Below are positions 42,400-51,158 of a stretch of DNA of 64,000 nt, piece by piece. Source of the DNA: Paraburkholderia sp. LEh10 (GTDB lineage Bacteria; Pseudomonadota; Gammaproteobacteria; Burkholderiales; Burkholderiaceae); contig NZ_JAGIPX010000018.1 in NCBI RefSeq assembly GCF_017814945.1, positions 62,001 to 126,000 on the forward strand, read 5' to 3'. The notes under the pieces were generated by a model. The model was not told the origin of the DNA. It saw nothing but the letters and a program-made list of their open reading frames with translations, and did no database searches. The first letter of the stretch is position 1; each line of letters begins with the position of its first letter. The translations under genes were made by a program, and so were the position numbers.

Positions 42400-42824
42400 G
42401 CGCGCTCCAGCTTGTCGAACACGACGGGCGGCGACACGAACTGCAATTCCTGCGTCGCGGCATCGACGGCGACCTGGATCGTGTAGCCCTTTGTCAGGCG
42501 CGTACCCGTTGCGCAATCGACGATTTCATAGCCTATTTTCAGGCGATTTTCGAATTCGAGCAGTTCGGTGCGCACGTCGATCCGCTGGCCGTAGGTCGCG
42601 GGCCGCACGTACTTCAGATGCGCTTCGACGATCGGCCACAGATAGCCCGACGCCTGCATCTCGCGGTAGTCGTAGTCGAACGCGCGCAACAGCGCGGCGC
42701 GGCCGATCTCGAAGTACTTCAGATAGTGACCGTGCCAGCAGACATTCATCGCGTCGACATCGTGGAACGGCACTTCGACGATCGCGTTCGCCTTTAGCGT
42801 CTTGCCCTCGTGACGCTCATTCAT
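42387..42824 (-). CDS. Acyl-CoA/ACP thioesterase (4HBT hotdog), aryl polyene cluster
   Basis: A 145-residue hotdog thioesterase. VEVPFHDVDAMNVCWHGHYL contains the catalytic Asp of the 4-hydroxybenzoyl-CoA thioesterase family, and YFEIGRAALLRAF and EAHLKYVRPATYGQRIDV follow. ATG 42824 has GGGAGG at the right distance; a GTG three codons upstream is possible. ApeK role: release or proofreading of acyl chains. It overlaps the ammonia-lyase stop (42817). Confidence 0.88.
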   Translation of the reverse strand: MNERHEGKTLKANAIVEVPFHDVDAMNVCWHGHYLKYFEIGRAALLRAFDYDYREMQASGYLWPIVEAHLKYVRPATYGQRIDVRTELLEFENRLKIGYEIVDCATGTRLTKGYTIQVAVDAATQELQFVSPPVVFDKLERAWAR

Positions 42825-44418
42825 CACCCGCACCTCCCACGGCTTCGAGCAGCCCGCAATCGGCGATGCGCGCCGTCAGCGCGCGCAGATCGCGTTCGAG
42901 CGCGCGGTCTTCGTCGACGAACGGCGACAGCGCCGCGACCTCTTGCGCGAACGCGCGCAGCGGCGCGGGCACGAACGTCGCGTCATCGATCCGCATGCGC
43001 AGTTGCAGCGCCTGCACGGTCGCGAGCGTATGCGCGGCCGCGACCTGCTCCGTCAGTTCGAGCACGCGCAGGCAGTCGCGCGCGGCGATCGTGCCCATGC
43101 TGACCTTGTCCTGGTTGTGCGCTTCCGTCGAGCGCGAGAACACGCTCGCGGGCATCGTGTGCTTCAGCGCTTCCGCCGTCCATGCCGACGACGAAATCTG
43201 CACCGCCTTGAAGCCGTGATTGATCGGCGCGCGCGCCGAGGTCGCACCCGACAGGTTGCGCGGCAAGCCGTTGTTGAACTTGTCGTCGACGAGCAGCGCA
43301 AGCTGCCGGTCCATCAGATCCGCGAGATTCGCGACGGCGGTTTTCAGTGCATCCATCGCGAACGCGATATGGCCGCCGTAGAAGTTGCCGCCGTGCAGCA
43401 CGCGCTCGCCGTCCGGGTCGATCAGCGGATTGTCGTTCGCGCTGTTCAACTCGTTCTCGACATCGCGGCGCACCCATGACAACGCATCGACGGCGACGCC
43501 GATCACATGTGGCGCGCAGCGGATCGAATAGCGGTCCTGCAGGCGATGGCCCGGTGCATCGTCGCGCCCCGCGAGGTCCGCGCGTATCCATGCGGCGGCT
43601 TCAGCCTGGCCCGCGTGTGGCTTCGCTTCGAAAATCAGCGCATCGAAATGCGCGGCACGGCCATCGAGCGCGAGCGTCGATAGCGCCGTGAGACGCGCGG
43701 CAAGACGCGCGAGATGCGCGGCGCGCGCGAACGCGAGACACGCGAGGCCCGTCATCACGGCCGTGCCGTTCATCAGCGCGAGACCTTCCTTCGGCGCAAG
43801 CGCAAGCGGCGCATGGCCGAGCTGCGCCCAGACGCCCGCCGCATCGCGCAGCGCGCCGTCGAACATCACGTCCCGTTCGCCGACGAGCGCGGCCGCCACA
43901 TACGACAGCGGCGTCAGATCGCCGCTCGCGCCGACCGACCCTTCCGACGGAATGCGCGGCAGCACGCGATGATTGATCAGATCGGCGAGCCGTTCGAGCA
44001 GCACGGGCCGCACGCCGGAAAAGCCGTACGCGAGCGAGTTCAGGCGCGCGGCGATCACGGCGAGCGTTTGCGCATCGTCGAGATACGCGCCCATGCCGCA
44101 GCCGTGATAGCGCGTCAGTTGCAGCGGCAATGCTTCGACGAGTTCGATCGGCACATCGACGACGCACGCGTCGCCATAGCCGGTGTTCACGCCGTAGACC
44201 GTTTCCCCCGCCGCGAGATGCCGGCGCAGAAAATCCGCGCCGCGCTGGATACGCGAGCGCCATCCAGGATCGCCGCTCAGTGCGACGCGCGCGCGCCCCT
44301 TCGCAATCGCGACGACCTCTTCGATCGACAGCTTGCGTGCGCCGATCACCACCGCGCGCGGCGGCGCAGCTTGCGCTGCGTGAGCGCGCGTGGCGTCGAT
44401 CAGATCATGTTCTGACAT
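42817..44418 (-). CDS. Aromatic amino acid ammonia-lyase (HAL/PAL/TAL family, MIO enzyme)
   Basis: A 533-residue MIO-dependent lyase. The self-cyclising Ala-Ser-Gly lies in SVGASGDLTPLSYVAAALVG (about residues 164-166). YGVNTGYGDACVVDVP supplies the catalytic Tyr loop, FNSANDNP-type sequence appears as NELNSANDNPLIDPDG, and STEAHNQDKVSMGT is conserved. The selectivity region reads LTRYHGCGMG, with the His of HAL retained and Tyr before it; it matches neither classical PAL nor Rhodobacter TAL, so the substrate (Phe, Tyr or His) is unresolved. In this operon it should supply an aryl-acrylate starter. GGAGACGCG precedes ATG 44418. Confidence 0.88.
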   Translation of the reverse strand: MSEHDLIDATRAHAAQAAPPRAVVIGARKLSIEEVVAIAKGRARVALSGDPGWRSRIQRGADFLRRHLAAGETVYGVNTGYGDACVVDVPIELVEALPLQLTRYHGCGMGAYLDDAQTLAVIAARLNSLAYGFSGVRPVLLERLADLINHRVLPRIPSEGSVGASGDLTPLSYVAAALVGERDVMFDGALRDAAGVWAQLGHAPLALAPKEGLALMNGTAVMTGLACLAFARAAHLARLAARLTALSTLALDGRAAHFDALIFEAKPHAGQAEAAAWIRADLAGRDDAPGHRLQDRYSIRCAPHVIGVAVDALSWVRRDVENELNSANDNPLIDPDGERVLHGGNFYGGHIAFAMDALKTAVANLADLMDRQLALLVDDKFNNGLPRNLSGATSARAPINHGFKAVQISSSAWTAEALKHTMPASVFSRSTEAHNQDKVSMGTIAARDCLRVLELTEQVAAAHTLATVQALQLRMRIDDATFVPAPLRAFAQEVAALSPFVDEDRALERDLRALTARIADCGLLEAVGGAGDE

Positions 44419-46180
44419 TCGCGTCTCCGTGGGTGAGGCCACTCGTTTGCGCTTTTCCGGGACGCGCCCAGAAATCGAAAAAATTGAACCATTGATAAGG
44501 CGCCTTGCGGCAGTAGTGTTCGAGGCGCGACGCGTAGCGCTGCGCCCACGCCGCGATGTGCTGCGCGCGTTCGCCGCGCGGCAGCGCGATGCGCTCGGCG
44601 AACGGCTCGAAGTACATCCGATAGCATTCGCGGCCTCGGCCATCGCGCTCATCGCGCTCTTTCAGGCAGAAGAACAGATACACGGGGCAGCCGAGCGCAT
44701 GCGCGAGCACATACGGGCCTTGCGCGAACGGCGCCGTCGCGCCGAGGAACTGCGCGTCAGTGGTGCGGCCCGATTCGCTCGCGGGCACGCGGTCGCCGAC
44801 GATCACGAGCAACTCGCCCGCATCGATGCGCTCCTGCATCATCATCGACGTCCCGGGGCCGAAATCGCTCACCTGCACGAGACGCTTCGCGAATTCGCTG
44901 TTCGCCGACGACAGCACGCTGTTGAAGCGCTTCGCGTGCTCGGTGTAGACGATGGCCGTGACCTTCGCATGGCCGCCCCTCGACGCGAGCGCGCGCGTCA
45001 TTTCGAGGTTGCCCAGATGCGCGCCGATCACGAGCGCGCCGCGGCCGCTCGCGATCAGCGCTTCGAACGCGGACGGATCGTCGAACGCGACATCGTTGGA
45101 ATCAATGCGGCCCGACCATGCGGCGAGCTTGTCGAGGCCCGATTGCGCGAACGCCAGCATCTGCCGGTACGCGGAGCCCCAGCCGGGACGCGGCGAGGGC
45201 TCGCCCTGCGCGGCCTGTTCGAGATGCGCGAAGTACGTGTGCGACGCAGCGCGCGAATTGTGTCCCGTCAACAGAAAATACGCGACGACGGGATGCAGCC
45301 ACAGCGCCGTGAAGCGCATGCCGAACAGCTTGCAACTGAGCGCAAGCAGCGTCATGCCGATGCGGCTGCCGCGCTCGGCGATGCGCCACCACTTCGCGTT
45401 GGCGCTGCTCGCGCGGACGCCGGACTTGCGCGGCACGAACTTGTGCGCGAGCAGCAGCGGCAAACGCAGCAGCATCCCGCACACGAGCCGCGTATGGCTC
45501 GCGCTGATGCGCACGTTGTCCCACAGCACGTCGAAGTGCGACACGCCGTCCGTCGCATAGGTGACGCGCGTCGGAATCGCGCGGAACGCGAGACGCCGCC
45601 AGTAGAGCCGCACGAGAATTTCGATGTCGAAGTCCATGCGCGTCGGCAGATCGACGCTGTCGATCAGCGCGCAGGCGGCATCGAGCGGATACAGGCGAAA
45701 GCCGCACATCGAGTCGCGGATCGTCAACGACAGCGTTTCGATCCAGACCCACACATGGGTCAGATAGCGGCCATAGAGACGCGACTTCGGCACGCTCTCG
45801 TCGTAGACGGGCCGCCCGAGAATCACCGCGCCTCGCTCGGCGCGCGCGGCGTCGACGAACAGCGGCACGTCGTTCGCGTCGTGCTGGCCGTCGGCATCGA
45901 TCTGCAATGCGTGCGTATAGCCCGCGCGCTTCGCGGCGCGCAGCCCCGCCATCACGGCCGCGCCCTTGCCGCCGTTGACGGGCAGACGCAGCAGCGTCAT
46001 CGCATCGCGATACTGGCAGGCGAGCTTCGCGAGCACAGCCTGGGTCGCCTCGTCGCTGCCATCATCGACGACGAACATGGGCAATCGATGCACGGCGAGC
46101 CGCGCGACCGTGCCGCCGATCGCGTCCTTGTGGTTGTAGATCGGAATGACGATGCACGCGGCGAAAGCGGCTTCCCTCAT
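44405..46180 (-). CDS. Fused glycosyltransferase family 2 / lipid A-type acyltransferase (ApeJ type)
   Basis: A 591-residue two-domain protein. Residues about 1-230 form a GT2 domain: ACIVIPIYNHKDAIGGTVAR, FVVDDGSDEATQ, ALQIDADGQHDANDVP (DXD-like). Residues about 270-580 form an LpxL/HtrB-type acyltransferase: FALIASGRGALVIGAHLGN-like sequence with GAHLGNLE, and IVGDRVPASE. The fusion is typical of aryl polyene clusters and probably builds the glycolipid anchor on which the polyene is mounted, at the inner-membrane face. It overlaps the ligase/dehydratase gene (46177-46180) and the ammonia-lyase gene. Confidence 0.88.
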   Translation of the reverse strand: MREAAFAACIVIPIYNHKDAIGGTVARLAVHRLPMFVVDDGSDEATQAVLAKLACQYRDAMTLLRLPVNGGKGAAVMAGLRAAKRAGYTHALQIDADGQHDANDVPLFVDAARAERGAVILGRPVYDESVPKSRLYGRYLTHVWVWIETLSLTIRDSMCGFRLYPLDAACALIDSVDLPTRMDFDIEILVRLYWRRLAFRAIPTRVTYATDGVSHFDVLWDNVRISASHTRLVCGMLLRLPLLLAHKFVPRKSGVRASSANAKWWRIAERGSRIGMTLLALSCKLFGMRFTALWLHPVVAYFLLTGHNSRAASHTYFAHLEQAAQGEPSPRPGWGSAYRQMLAFAQSGLDKLAAWSGRIDSNDVAFDDPSAFEALIASGRGALVIGAHLGNLEMTRALASRGGHAKVTAIVYTEHAKRFNSVLSSANSEFAKRLVQVSDFGPGTSMMMQERIDAGELLVIVGDRVPASESGRTTDAQFLGATAPFAQGPYVLAHALGCPVYLFFCLKERDERDGRGRECYRMYFEPFAERIALPRGERAQHIAAWAQRYASRLEHYCRKAPYQWFNFFDFWARPGKAQTSGLTHGDANVRT

Positions 46181-47865
46181 GCGCGCTCCCGATACACGAT
46201 CACACCCGACGAGCAGTCGCGCTCACCCAGCCGATAGGCGAACTGCACGCGCCGCCGCCCGGCCTCGTGCGACAGTTTCAGGTGGAGCACGGCGCCCGGC
46301 ATCACGGGCGCGGTGAACTTCAGGCGCTCGACGGCTTCGATGTCGCGCACGCCCGTCACGTGCTCGGCGGCGAGACGGATTGCCCAGTCGAGTTGAACGA
46401 CGCCAGGCAAAATCGGCAGGCCAGGGAAGTGGCCTTCGAAGTGAACGAGCGTCGGCGGCACGCGCAGTTCGTAATAGAGGTCGTCGCCGCCGCGCGCTTC
46501 GGACAGCAGCTCGAAGCCTTCTTCGCGCGCCCCGAACGCGGCGGCAACGGCTGCGGCGGCCAGCTTGCCGCGCGCATCGAACGGCAGCGCGATGCGAAAG
46601 CGCCAGTGACGCGGCAGCACGACGACATCGAAATACGCGGCGAGATGGCGGCGCAGCGTCTTCGCGAGCGCGACGCGCCCTTCGCCGCTCAGCGCGTCGC
46701 GGCCCGCATCGGTGAGCGCGATCACGGCGCCCACGCGTTCGCGCGACGCGCCCGCAAGCGGCACCACGGCGGCTTGCGCGACATACGGATGCAACGCGAG
46801 ACGCGCTTCGACCTCGGGTAGCGACACGCGCTTGCCGTCGAGCTTGATCACGCGATCCAGACGTCCCTGCAGACGGAACCGCCCGTCGTCGTCGAACGCG
46901 ATCGCGTCGTCGGTGCGATGCCAGTCATCGTGGCCGAGATGCGGCGAGCGCACGTTCAGCGCGCCGTCTTCGCCGCGCTGCACGCCGACGCCGCTCATCG
47001 GCCGCCACGCCGTCGTCTCGTTCTGCTTGCGCCACGCGATGCCGCCCGTCTCGGTGCTGCCGTAGATTTCGACGGGCGCGCTGCCGAAGGCGGCGGCGTA
47101 TTCGGCGGCGGCTTCAGCGGAAAGCGGCCCGCCCGACGAAAAGAACGCGCGCGGCGCGGGCGTCAATGCCGCGAAGCCCGGCAACGCGGGCCAGCGCGAC
47201 AGTTGCGCGGGTGACGACACGACCACCGTCGCGCCGCATTGCCCGATGCGCGATTGCACATGCTGCGGCCCGCTGCAGACGGCGCGGTCGAACGCGCGCC
47301 CCGCCGCCAGCGGCCACAGCACGCGAAACAGCAATCCGTAGATGTGATGATGCGGAACGCTCGCGACCATCGTCGCGTCGCCGACGAGCGCGCCCCACTC
47401 GCGCTCCAGCGTGTGCACTTCGGCGTTGAATTGCGCGAGCGTCTTGCGGATCCGCTTCGGCGTGCCGCTGCTGCCCGATGTATAGAGCGTGAGCGGTGCG
47501 TCCGGATCGATCTTCAGCGGCGTCGCGGCGCCCGTTCGCGCCTCGGCATGCGCGCGGACGTCGGCATCCGTCAGCACGGCGTCGTACGCGTCGGCGAGGT
47601 CGGCGAGATAGCCGGGCGTCGCGTTCGCCGGAATCACGGGCGTCTTGCCGGATGCCAGTAGCGCGAACAACGCACACGCAAAGTCGAAAGGATCGTCGAT
47701 GCACAACGCGTAACGACGCGCGTGCGCTTCGCGCAACTGCAATGCGATGGCGAACACGCGCGAGCGGAACGACGCGAAGCCGATCGCGTGATTCGCGTCG
47801 TCGTCGCGGCAGACGCACACGTGTTCATCGCGGCCACACGACAGCAGATCGTGCAGCGCGATCAT
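46177..47865 (-). CDS. Fused acyl-AMP ligase / hotdog dehydratase (ApeH-ApeI fusion)
   Basis: A 562-residue protein. Residues about 1-440 are an ANL-family ligase: phosphate loop LTLYTSGSSGTPKRI (about 124-138), VEIYGSTETGGIAWR, WHRTDDAIAFDDDGRFRLQG and the hinge GRLDRVIKLDGKRVSLPEVE. From about residue 450 a hotdog domain follows: PPTLVHFEGHFPGLPILPGV and VVQLDWAIRLAAEH, with the HFPG-x-P-x-x-PG signature of FabA/FabZ and ApeI. In better-known aryl polyene clusters these are separate genes; here one reading frame carries both. The ligase would activate the aryl acid onto ACP; the second domain would pair with the ApeP-like dehydratase. Confidence 0.88.
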   Translation of the reverse strand: MIALHDLLSCGRDEHVCVCRDDDANHAIGFASFRSRVFAIALQLREAHARRYALCIDDPFDFACALFALLASGKTPVIPANATPGYLADLADAYDAVLTDADVRAHAEARTGAATPLKIDPDAPLTLYTSGSSGTPKRIRKTLAQFNAEVHTLEREWGALVGDATMVASVPHHHIYGLLFRVLWPLAAGRAFDRAVCSGPQHVQSRIGQCGATVVVSSPAQLSRWPALPGFAALTPAPRAFFSSGGPLSAEAAAEYAAAFGSAPVEIYGSTETGGIAWRKQNETTAWRPMSGVGVQRGEDGALNVRSPHLGHDDWHRTDDAIAFDDDGRFRLQGRLDRVIKLDGKRVSLPEVEARLALHPYVAQAAVVPLAGASRERVGAVIALTDAGRDALSGEGRVALAKTLRRHLAAYFDVVVLPRHWRFRIALPFDARGKLAAAAVAAAFGAREEGFELLSEARGGDDLYYELRVPPTLVHFEGHFPGLPILPGVVQLDWAIRLAAEHVTGVRDIEAVERLKFTAPVMPGAVLHLKLSHEAGRRRVQFAYRLGERDCSSGVIVYRERA

Positions 47866-48572
47866 GCCGCCTCCGAATGCCGCGCACGCGGCAGGATCAC
47901 GAGATAGCGCCATGCGATTTCGCCGATCAGCAGCAGGCCGACCAGTGCATATGCGATCGCGCCGTTGTACAGCGACCACGCTTCGCGCGGCCAGTACAGC
48001 GCGGTGTACAGCGAGAACACGCCGTTTGCCAGAAAGAACGCGCACCAGATCTGCGTGACGCGGCGCGTGTGGCGGATCGCGGGCTCGCTCAGATTGGGCG
48101 TGCCGATGCGCGCGAATTTTTCGATCATCGTCGGCCCGCTCACGAGCGTCGCGCCGAACGCAATCAGCAGGCCGAGATTCACCAGCGACGGATAGATGCG
48201 CAGCAACAGTTCGCTGTCGGTCCACACGATGGCGCCCGACGCGACGCTCAGCATGCACGCGACTGCCCAATCGACGCGCGTGAGTCTGCGCAGCGACGCG
48301 CCGAACGCCCCCGTGCCCGCGCAGCGTTGCAGCCATAACAGCGCGAACAGCAAGCAGCCCGTCAGGCGCGGCGCGTCCCAGAACCACGCGCAAAGGATCA
48401 CGGCGGGATACGCAAGCTTCGCGACGACGCCGAGCGCAAAGCCCGGCCAGCTGCGCGGATCGTTCGCGGCCTGGGTTGCTTCGCGTGCCGTACGCGCGGC
48501 GGCGGATGCATCGACGGAAGAAGCACGCACGCCGTTCGAAGCGCCGTGCGTGTGCGAACGTTGCGGCTGCAT
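47862..48572 (-). CDS. Aryl polyene cluster inner-membrane protein (ApeG type)
   Basis: A 236-residue membrane protein. A ~40-residue polar N-terminus is followed by about six hydrophobic segments (FALGVVAKLAYPAVILCAWF; LTGCLLFALLWLQRC; NLGLLIAFGATLVSGPTMIE; IWCAFFLANGVFSLYTALYW; LVGLLLIGEIAWRYLVILP). The family is always found between ACP and ligase genes in aryl polyene clusters, but its activity is not established. It overlaps the ligase start by four bases and its start abuts the ACP stop. Confidence 0.82.
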   Translation of the reverse strand: MQPQRSHTHGASNGVRASSVDASAAARTAREATQAANDPRSWPGFALGVVAKLAYPAVILCAWFWDAPRLTGCLLFALLWLQRCAGTGAFGASLRRLTRVDWAVACMLSVASGAIVWTDSELLLRIYPSLVNLGLLIAFGATLVSGPTMIEKFARIGTPNLSEPAIRHTRRVTQIWCAFFLANGVFSLYTALYWPREAWSLYNGAIAYALVGLLLIGEIAWRYLVILPRARHSEAA

Positions 48573-48829
48573 CAGCCCTGCGCCGCAAGCAGCGATTCGA
48601 CCGCGGCGATCACGTCGCCGACCGTGCGCACCGACTTGAACTCCTCCGGCTTGATGCGGCGGCCCGTCAGCTCTTGCAGCTTGATCGCGAGATCGACGGC
48701 GTCGATGCTGTCAAGGTCGAGCTCTTCGAACAGGTGCGCATCAGGCGTCACGCGCTCGGGCTCGATTGCGAAGTTTTCCTTGAAGATCGCGCGGATGCGT
48801 TCGAGGATTTCGTTGTCGGTCACGGTCAT
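48572..48829 (-). CDS. Acyl carrier protein 2, aryl polyene cluster
   Basis: An 85-residue ACP. The phosphopantetheine-accepting Ser is in ELDLDSIDAVDLAIKLQ (about residue 41). Acidic four-helix pattern, normal length. It overlaps the preceding ACP gene by four bases. Carries the growing polyene or the aryl starter. Confidence 0.93.
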   Translation of the reverse strand: MTVTDNEILERIRAIFKENFAIEPERVTPDAHLFEELDLDSIDAVDLAIKLQELTGRRIKPEEFKSVRTVGDVIAAVESLLAAQG

Positions 48830-49125
48830 TCCCCCTTCTTTTCAGCGTCGCCCGACTCATGCGCGAGTTCGCGCTGGCTCGCCACCAGCGCGGCGAGCGT
48901 GGTGATCGAGCGAAAGTGCTCTCGCGTGCGCTCGTCGTTTGCCGCGATCGTCAGTTGATACTGCTTGCGCAGCACGATGCCGATTTCGAGCGCGTCGATC
49001 GAATCGAGGCCGATGCCGTCGGTATCGAAGAGCGGCGCATCGTCGTCGATGTCGGCGGGCGTCAGGTCTTCCAGATCGAGCGCTTCGATCAGAAGCTGTT
49101 TGATTTCAAGCTTTAAAGAATCCAT
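48826..49125 (-). CDS. Acyl carrier protein 1, aryl polyene cluster
   Basis: A 99-residue ACP with the DSI motif in GIGLDSIDALEIGIVLRKQY (Ser at about residue 42). The ~15-residue acidic/basic C-terminal tail (HESGDAEKKGE) is longer than in the second ACP. Paired ACPs (ApeE/ApeF) are standard in aryl polyene systems. Confidence 0.93.
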   Translation of the reverse strand: MDSLKLEIKQLLIEALDLEDLTPADIDDDAPLFDTDGIGLDSIDALEIGIVLRKQYQLTIAANDERTREHFRSITTLAALVASQRELAHESGDAEKKGE

Positions 49126-49900
49126 AGTCGAACAGATGCTGTGTAATGTGTGCTTCGATGGCGCTCGTCACGGTGCGCGCGGCGAGCGCGGGCGGCGCGT
49201 CGCGCGCGGCAAGCTCGTGCGCGCCGACGGGGGCCAGCACGTTGACGCGCATGCGAAACGCACGCGCGGGCACGTTGTACCAGCGCATGCCTTTCGTGAA
49301 CGCCGGCGGATCGCAGTCCATCAGGACAGGCACGATCGGCGCGCCGGACTTCAGCGCCATATGCGCGAAACCGCGCGAAAACGCGTGCATCCGGTTGCGC
49401 GCCGGGCTGCGCGTGCCTTCCGGAAAGATGATCATCGTGGCGCCGCACGCCAGTTGCCGCGAGCCCGCGTCGACGAGTTCGACAGGGTCGGCGTTGCTCA
49501 CGTATTGCGCGGCGCGCACGACGCCCCAGAAAAACGGGTTGCTCCAGTGCGCGCTCTTCACGACGCAGCACGCGCGCGGCGTCAGCGACAGCAGCACCAT
49601 CACGTCGAGCCAGGTCGGGTGATTCGCGACGACGATGGCGGGCTCGCCGCGCCGGCGGCGCAGCGCATCGGCGCCGCGCACATCGAGTTCCATCACGCCG
49701 GCCCGCTGCAGCACCGCGACGAGCGCGCGAAAAAATGCGTGAATGATGCCAGCAATCGCGCGCTGCTTCGACGCGCGATGCGGCCACAGCCACGCGAGCG
49801 GAAACAGGATCAGCGAAAAGCCGAGTCCGCAGATGCCGAACGCCGTGAAAGCCAGCGCCGTCGCGACGAGACGCCAGTGGTAGTCAAGCCGCGCCTTCAT
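49106..49900 (-). CDS. 1-acyl-glycerol-3-phosphate-type acyltransferase (ApeD type)
   Basis: A 264-residue PlsC-family acyltransferase with an N-terminal membrane anchor (LVATALAFTAFGICGLGFSL). The catalytic NHxxxxD motif is VANHPTWLDVMVLLS (about residues 90-104), FPEGTRSP binds the acceptor phosphate, and GAPIVPVLMDC follows. In this cluster it probably acylates the lipid anchor. It overlaps the ACP start (49106-49125) and the chain-length-factor gene (49884-49900). Confidence 0.88.
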   Translation of the reverse strand: MKARLDYHWRLVATALAFTAFGICGLGFSLILFPLAWLWPHRASKQRAIAGIIHAFFRALVAVLQRAGVMELDVRGADALRRRRGEPAIVVANHPTWLDVMVLLSLTPRACCVVKSAHWSNPFFWGVVRAAQYVSNADPVELVDAGSRQLACGATMIIFPEGTRSPARNRMHAFSRGFAHMALKSGAPIVPVLMDCDPPAFTKGMRWYNVPARAFRMRVNVLAPVGAHELAARDAPPALAARTVTSAIEAHITQHLFDYGFFKA

Positions 49901-50612
49901 GCCAGCTCCATTCCCAGACCGCGTGCTCGCCACGCCACTGCGCGGCCGTGCGGGTGTCGAGGCAGTGATGCACGGACTGACTCTGGGTTGCAAAGACAGC
50001 GCCCGTGGCTGCGTTCGGCTCTTCACATGACGCTTCGCGGCGCGCCCCCGTTGCGCCGATCGCCGTACGCGAGCACGCAAGCCTGCCCGCCGCCGCTTCG
50101 CCCAGCAGGACCGCGAGGGCGCCGCCCTGCACTTCTTCTTCGATCGTGCCGTAAGCGGGATCGGCCGGCTCGTCGGCATAGACGAGCAGCACGGGTATCG
50201 ACGTGTCGGTTGCGTATTGCGCATGCGCTTCGAGCAGCGCGTAGCCGAGCGTCTCCGCGCCCGCGGACACCGCGCTCGCGGCTGTGCGGTCGCCGCGCGC
50301 GATGCCGAATACGCCTGTCATCGCATTGAGCACGGACAGGCTGAAAGCGGTCGGAGAGACCGGCTCGCCGGCGCTGATGCTGCGTAGGATATCCGTCGTG
50401 CGCCGCAACTCGCCGTGGCGCGACGCGAACACAATCCGCACGCTCGGCAGGTCGGCGGCGCAATCGTGCGCGACCTTCAGCGCGACCCGCGACAGCGTAC
50501 TCAGACGACGCCGCACCATCGGCTCGATGAAGCCAACGTCGGGAGCGACGGCTGCGATGGCAGGCCAGCATGACCAGCGAGCAACCGGAATTGTCCAGTG
50601 CAGATCGGGCAT
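49884..50612 (-). CDS. Ketosynthase-like chain-length factor (ApeC type)
   Basis: A ~242-residue protein matching only the N-terminal half of ketosynthases: VRIVFASRHGELRRTTDILR, PVSPTAFSLSVLNAMTGVFG and ASAVSAGAETLGYALLEAHA. The nucleophilic Cys is absent. Such proteins form heterodimers with ApeO-type ketosynthases and shape chain length. First gene of the ~17.5-kb pigment operon. Start uncertain: homology begins at MPDLHWTIPVARWSCWP (50612), but in-frame starts at 50648, 50663 and 50672 exist and none has a good Shine-Dalgarno. Confidence 0.8.
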   Translation of the reverse strand: MPDLHWTIPVARWSCWPAIAAVAPDVGFIEPMVRRRLSTLSRVALKVAHDCAADLPSVRIVFASRHGELRRTTDILRSISAGEPVSPTAFSLSVLNAMTGVFGIARGDRTAASAVSAGAETLGYALLEAHAQYATDTSIPVLLVYADEPADPAYGTIEEEVQGGALAVLLGEAAAGRLACSRTAIGATGARREASCEEPNAATGAVFATQSQSVHHCLDTRTAAQWRGEHAVWEWSWHEGAA

Positions 50613-51158
50613 ATCGGTGTTCGCGCGTGAAGTAGGCCGCGGCGCCATGCGCGCGGCTGCCATCGTCAGCACGTGAAGCGCGCTACTTCTGGGCGGGCCG
50701 CGACGCCGGTTGGTGAGCCACCCTGGTTACGGGGAGCACCAGGACGACAAGGCGCAGCGATGATTATTTAGGGGCGGGACGCCAATACCGGGCTTTCGTC
50801 TGGTTATTACCTCGGCCGCCCGAAGCGGCTATTTTGGCCGAAGTCGGCGAGAAAAAACGTATCCATCTGTATCCGACTCTTGCACGCGACGAAAGGTTTC
50901 CGATCCGTGCGACCTGGTTCGTCGGCGCTTTCAACCACGAGCGGGCCGCAACTTATCACGACTCGTGCGTCGTGCCCGCTCCCGTCGGATGTACGCAACG
51001 ATTGCGTTAAAAATCGTGTTTTTACCGCTTTTTTCAGCTATCTGCTGTAGATGGGCCGAACCCGGGCCGGAATTCGGGCGGCAGACGGCAAGTGATCGGA
51101 TGCGGATCCGTATGGAAGCAACAGCGCTCACGATGCAGCCGCTTTTGACCACGCGCGC
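50613..51158. other. Gene-free region upstream of the aryl polyene operon
   Basis: About 545 bp between the first pigment gene and the stop of the DUF4136 gene. I see no convincing coding frame. The stretch 51003-51050 is A+T-rich relative to the surroundings and holds the inverted repeat at 51008-51024; the operon promoter is probably here, but no hexamers are clear. Confidence 0.5.
51008..51024. promoter_or_regulatory. A+T-rich inverted repeat in the aryl polyene upstream region
   Basis: TAAAAA-TCGTG-TTTTTA, a 6-bp inverted repeat with a 5-base spacer in otherwise GC-rich DNA. It could be a regulator site or part of a promoter UP-like region; function is not shown. Confidence 0.3.
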
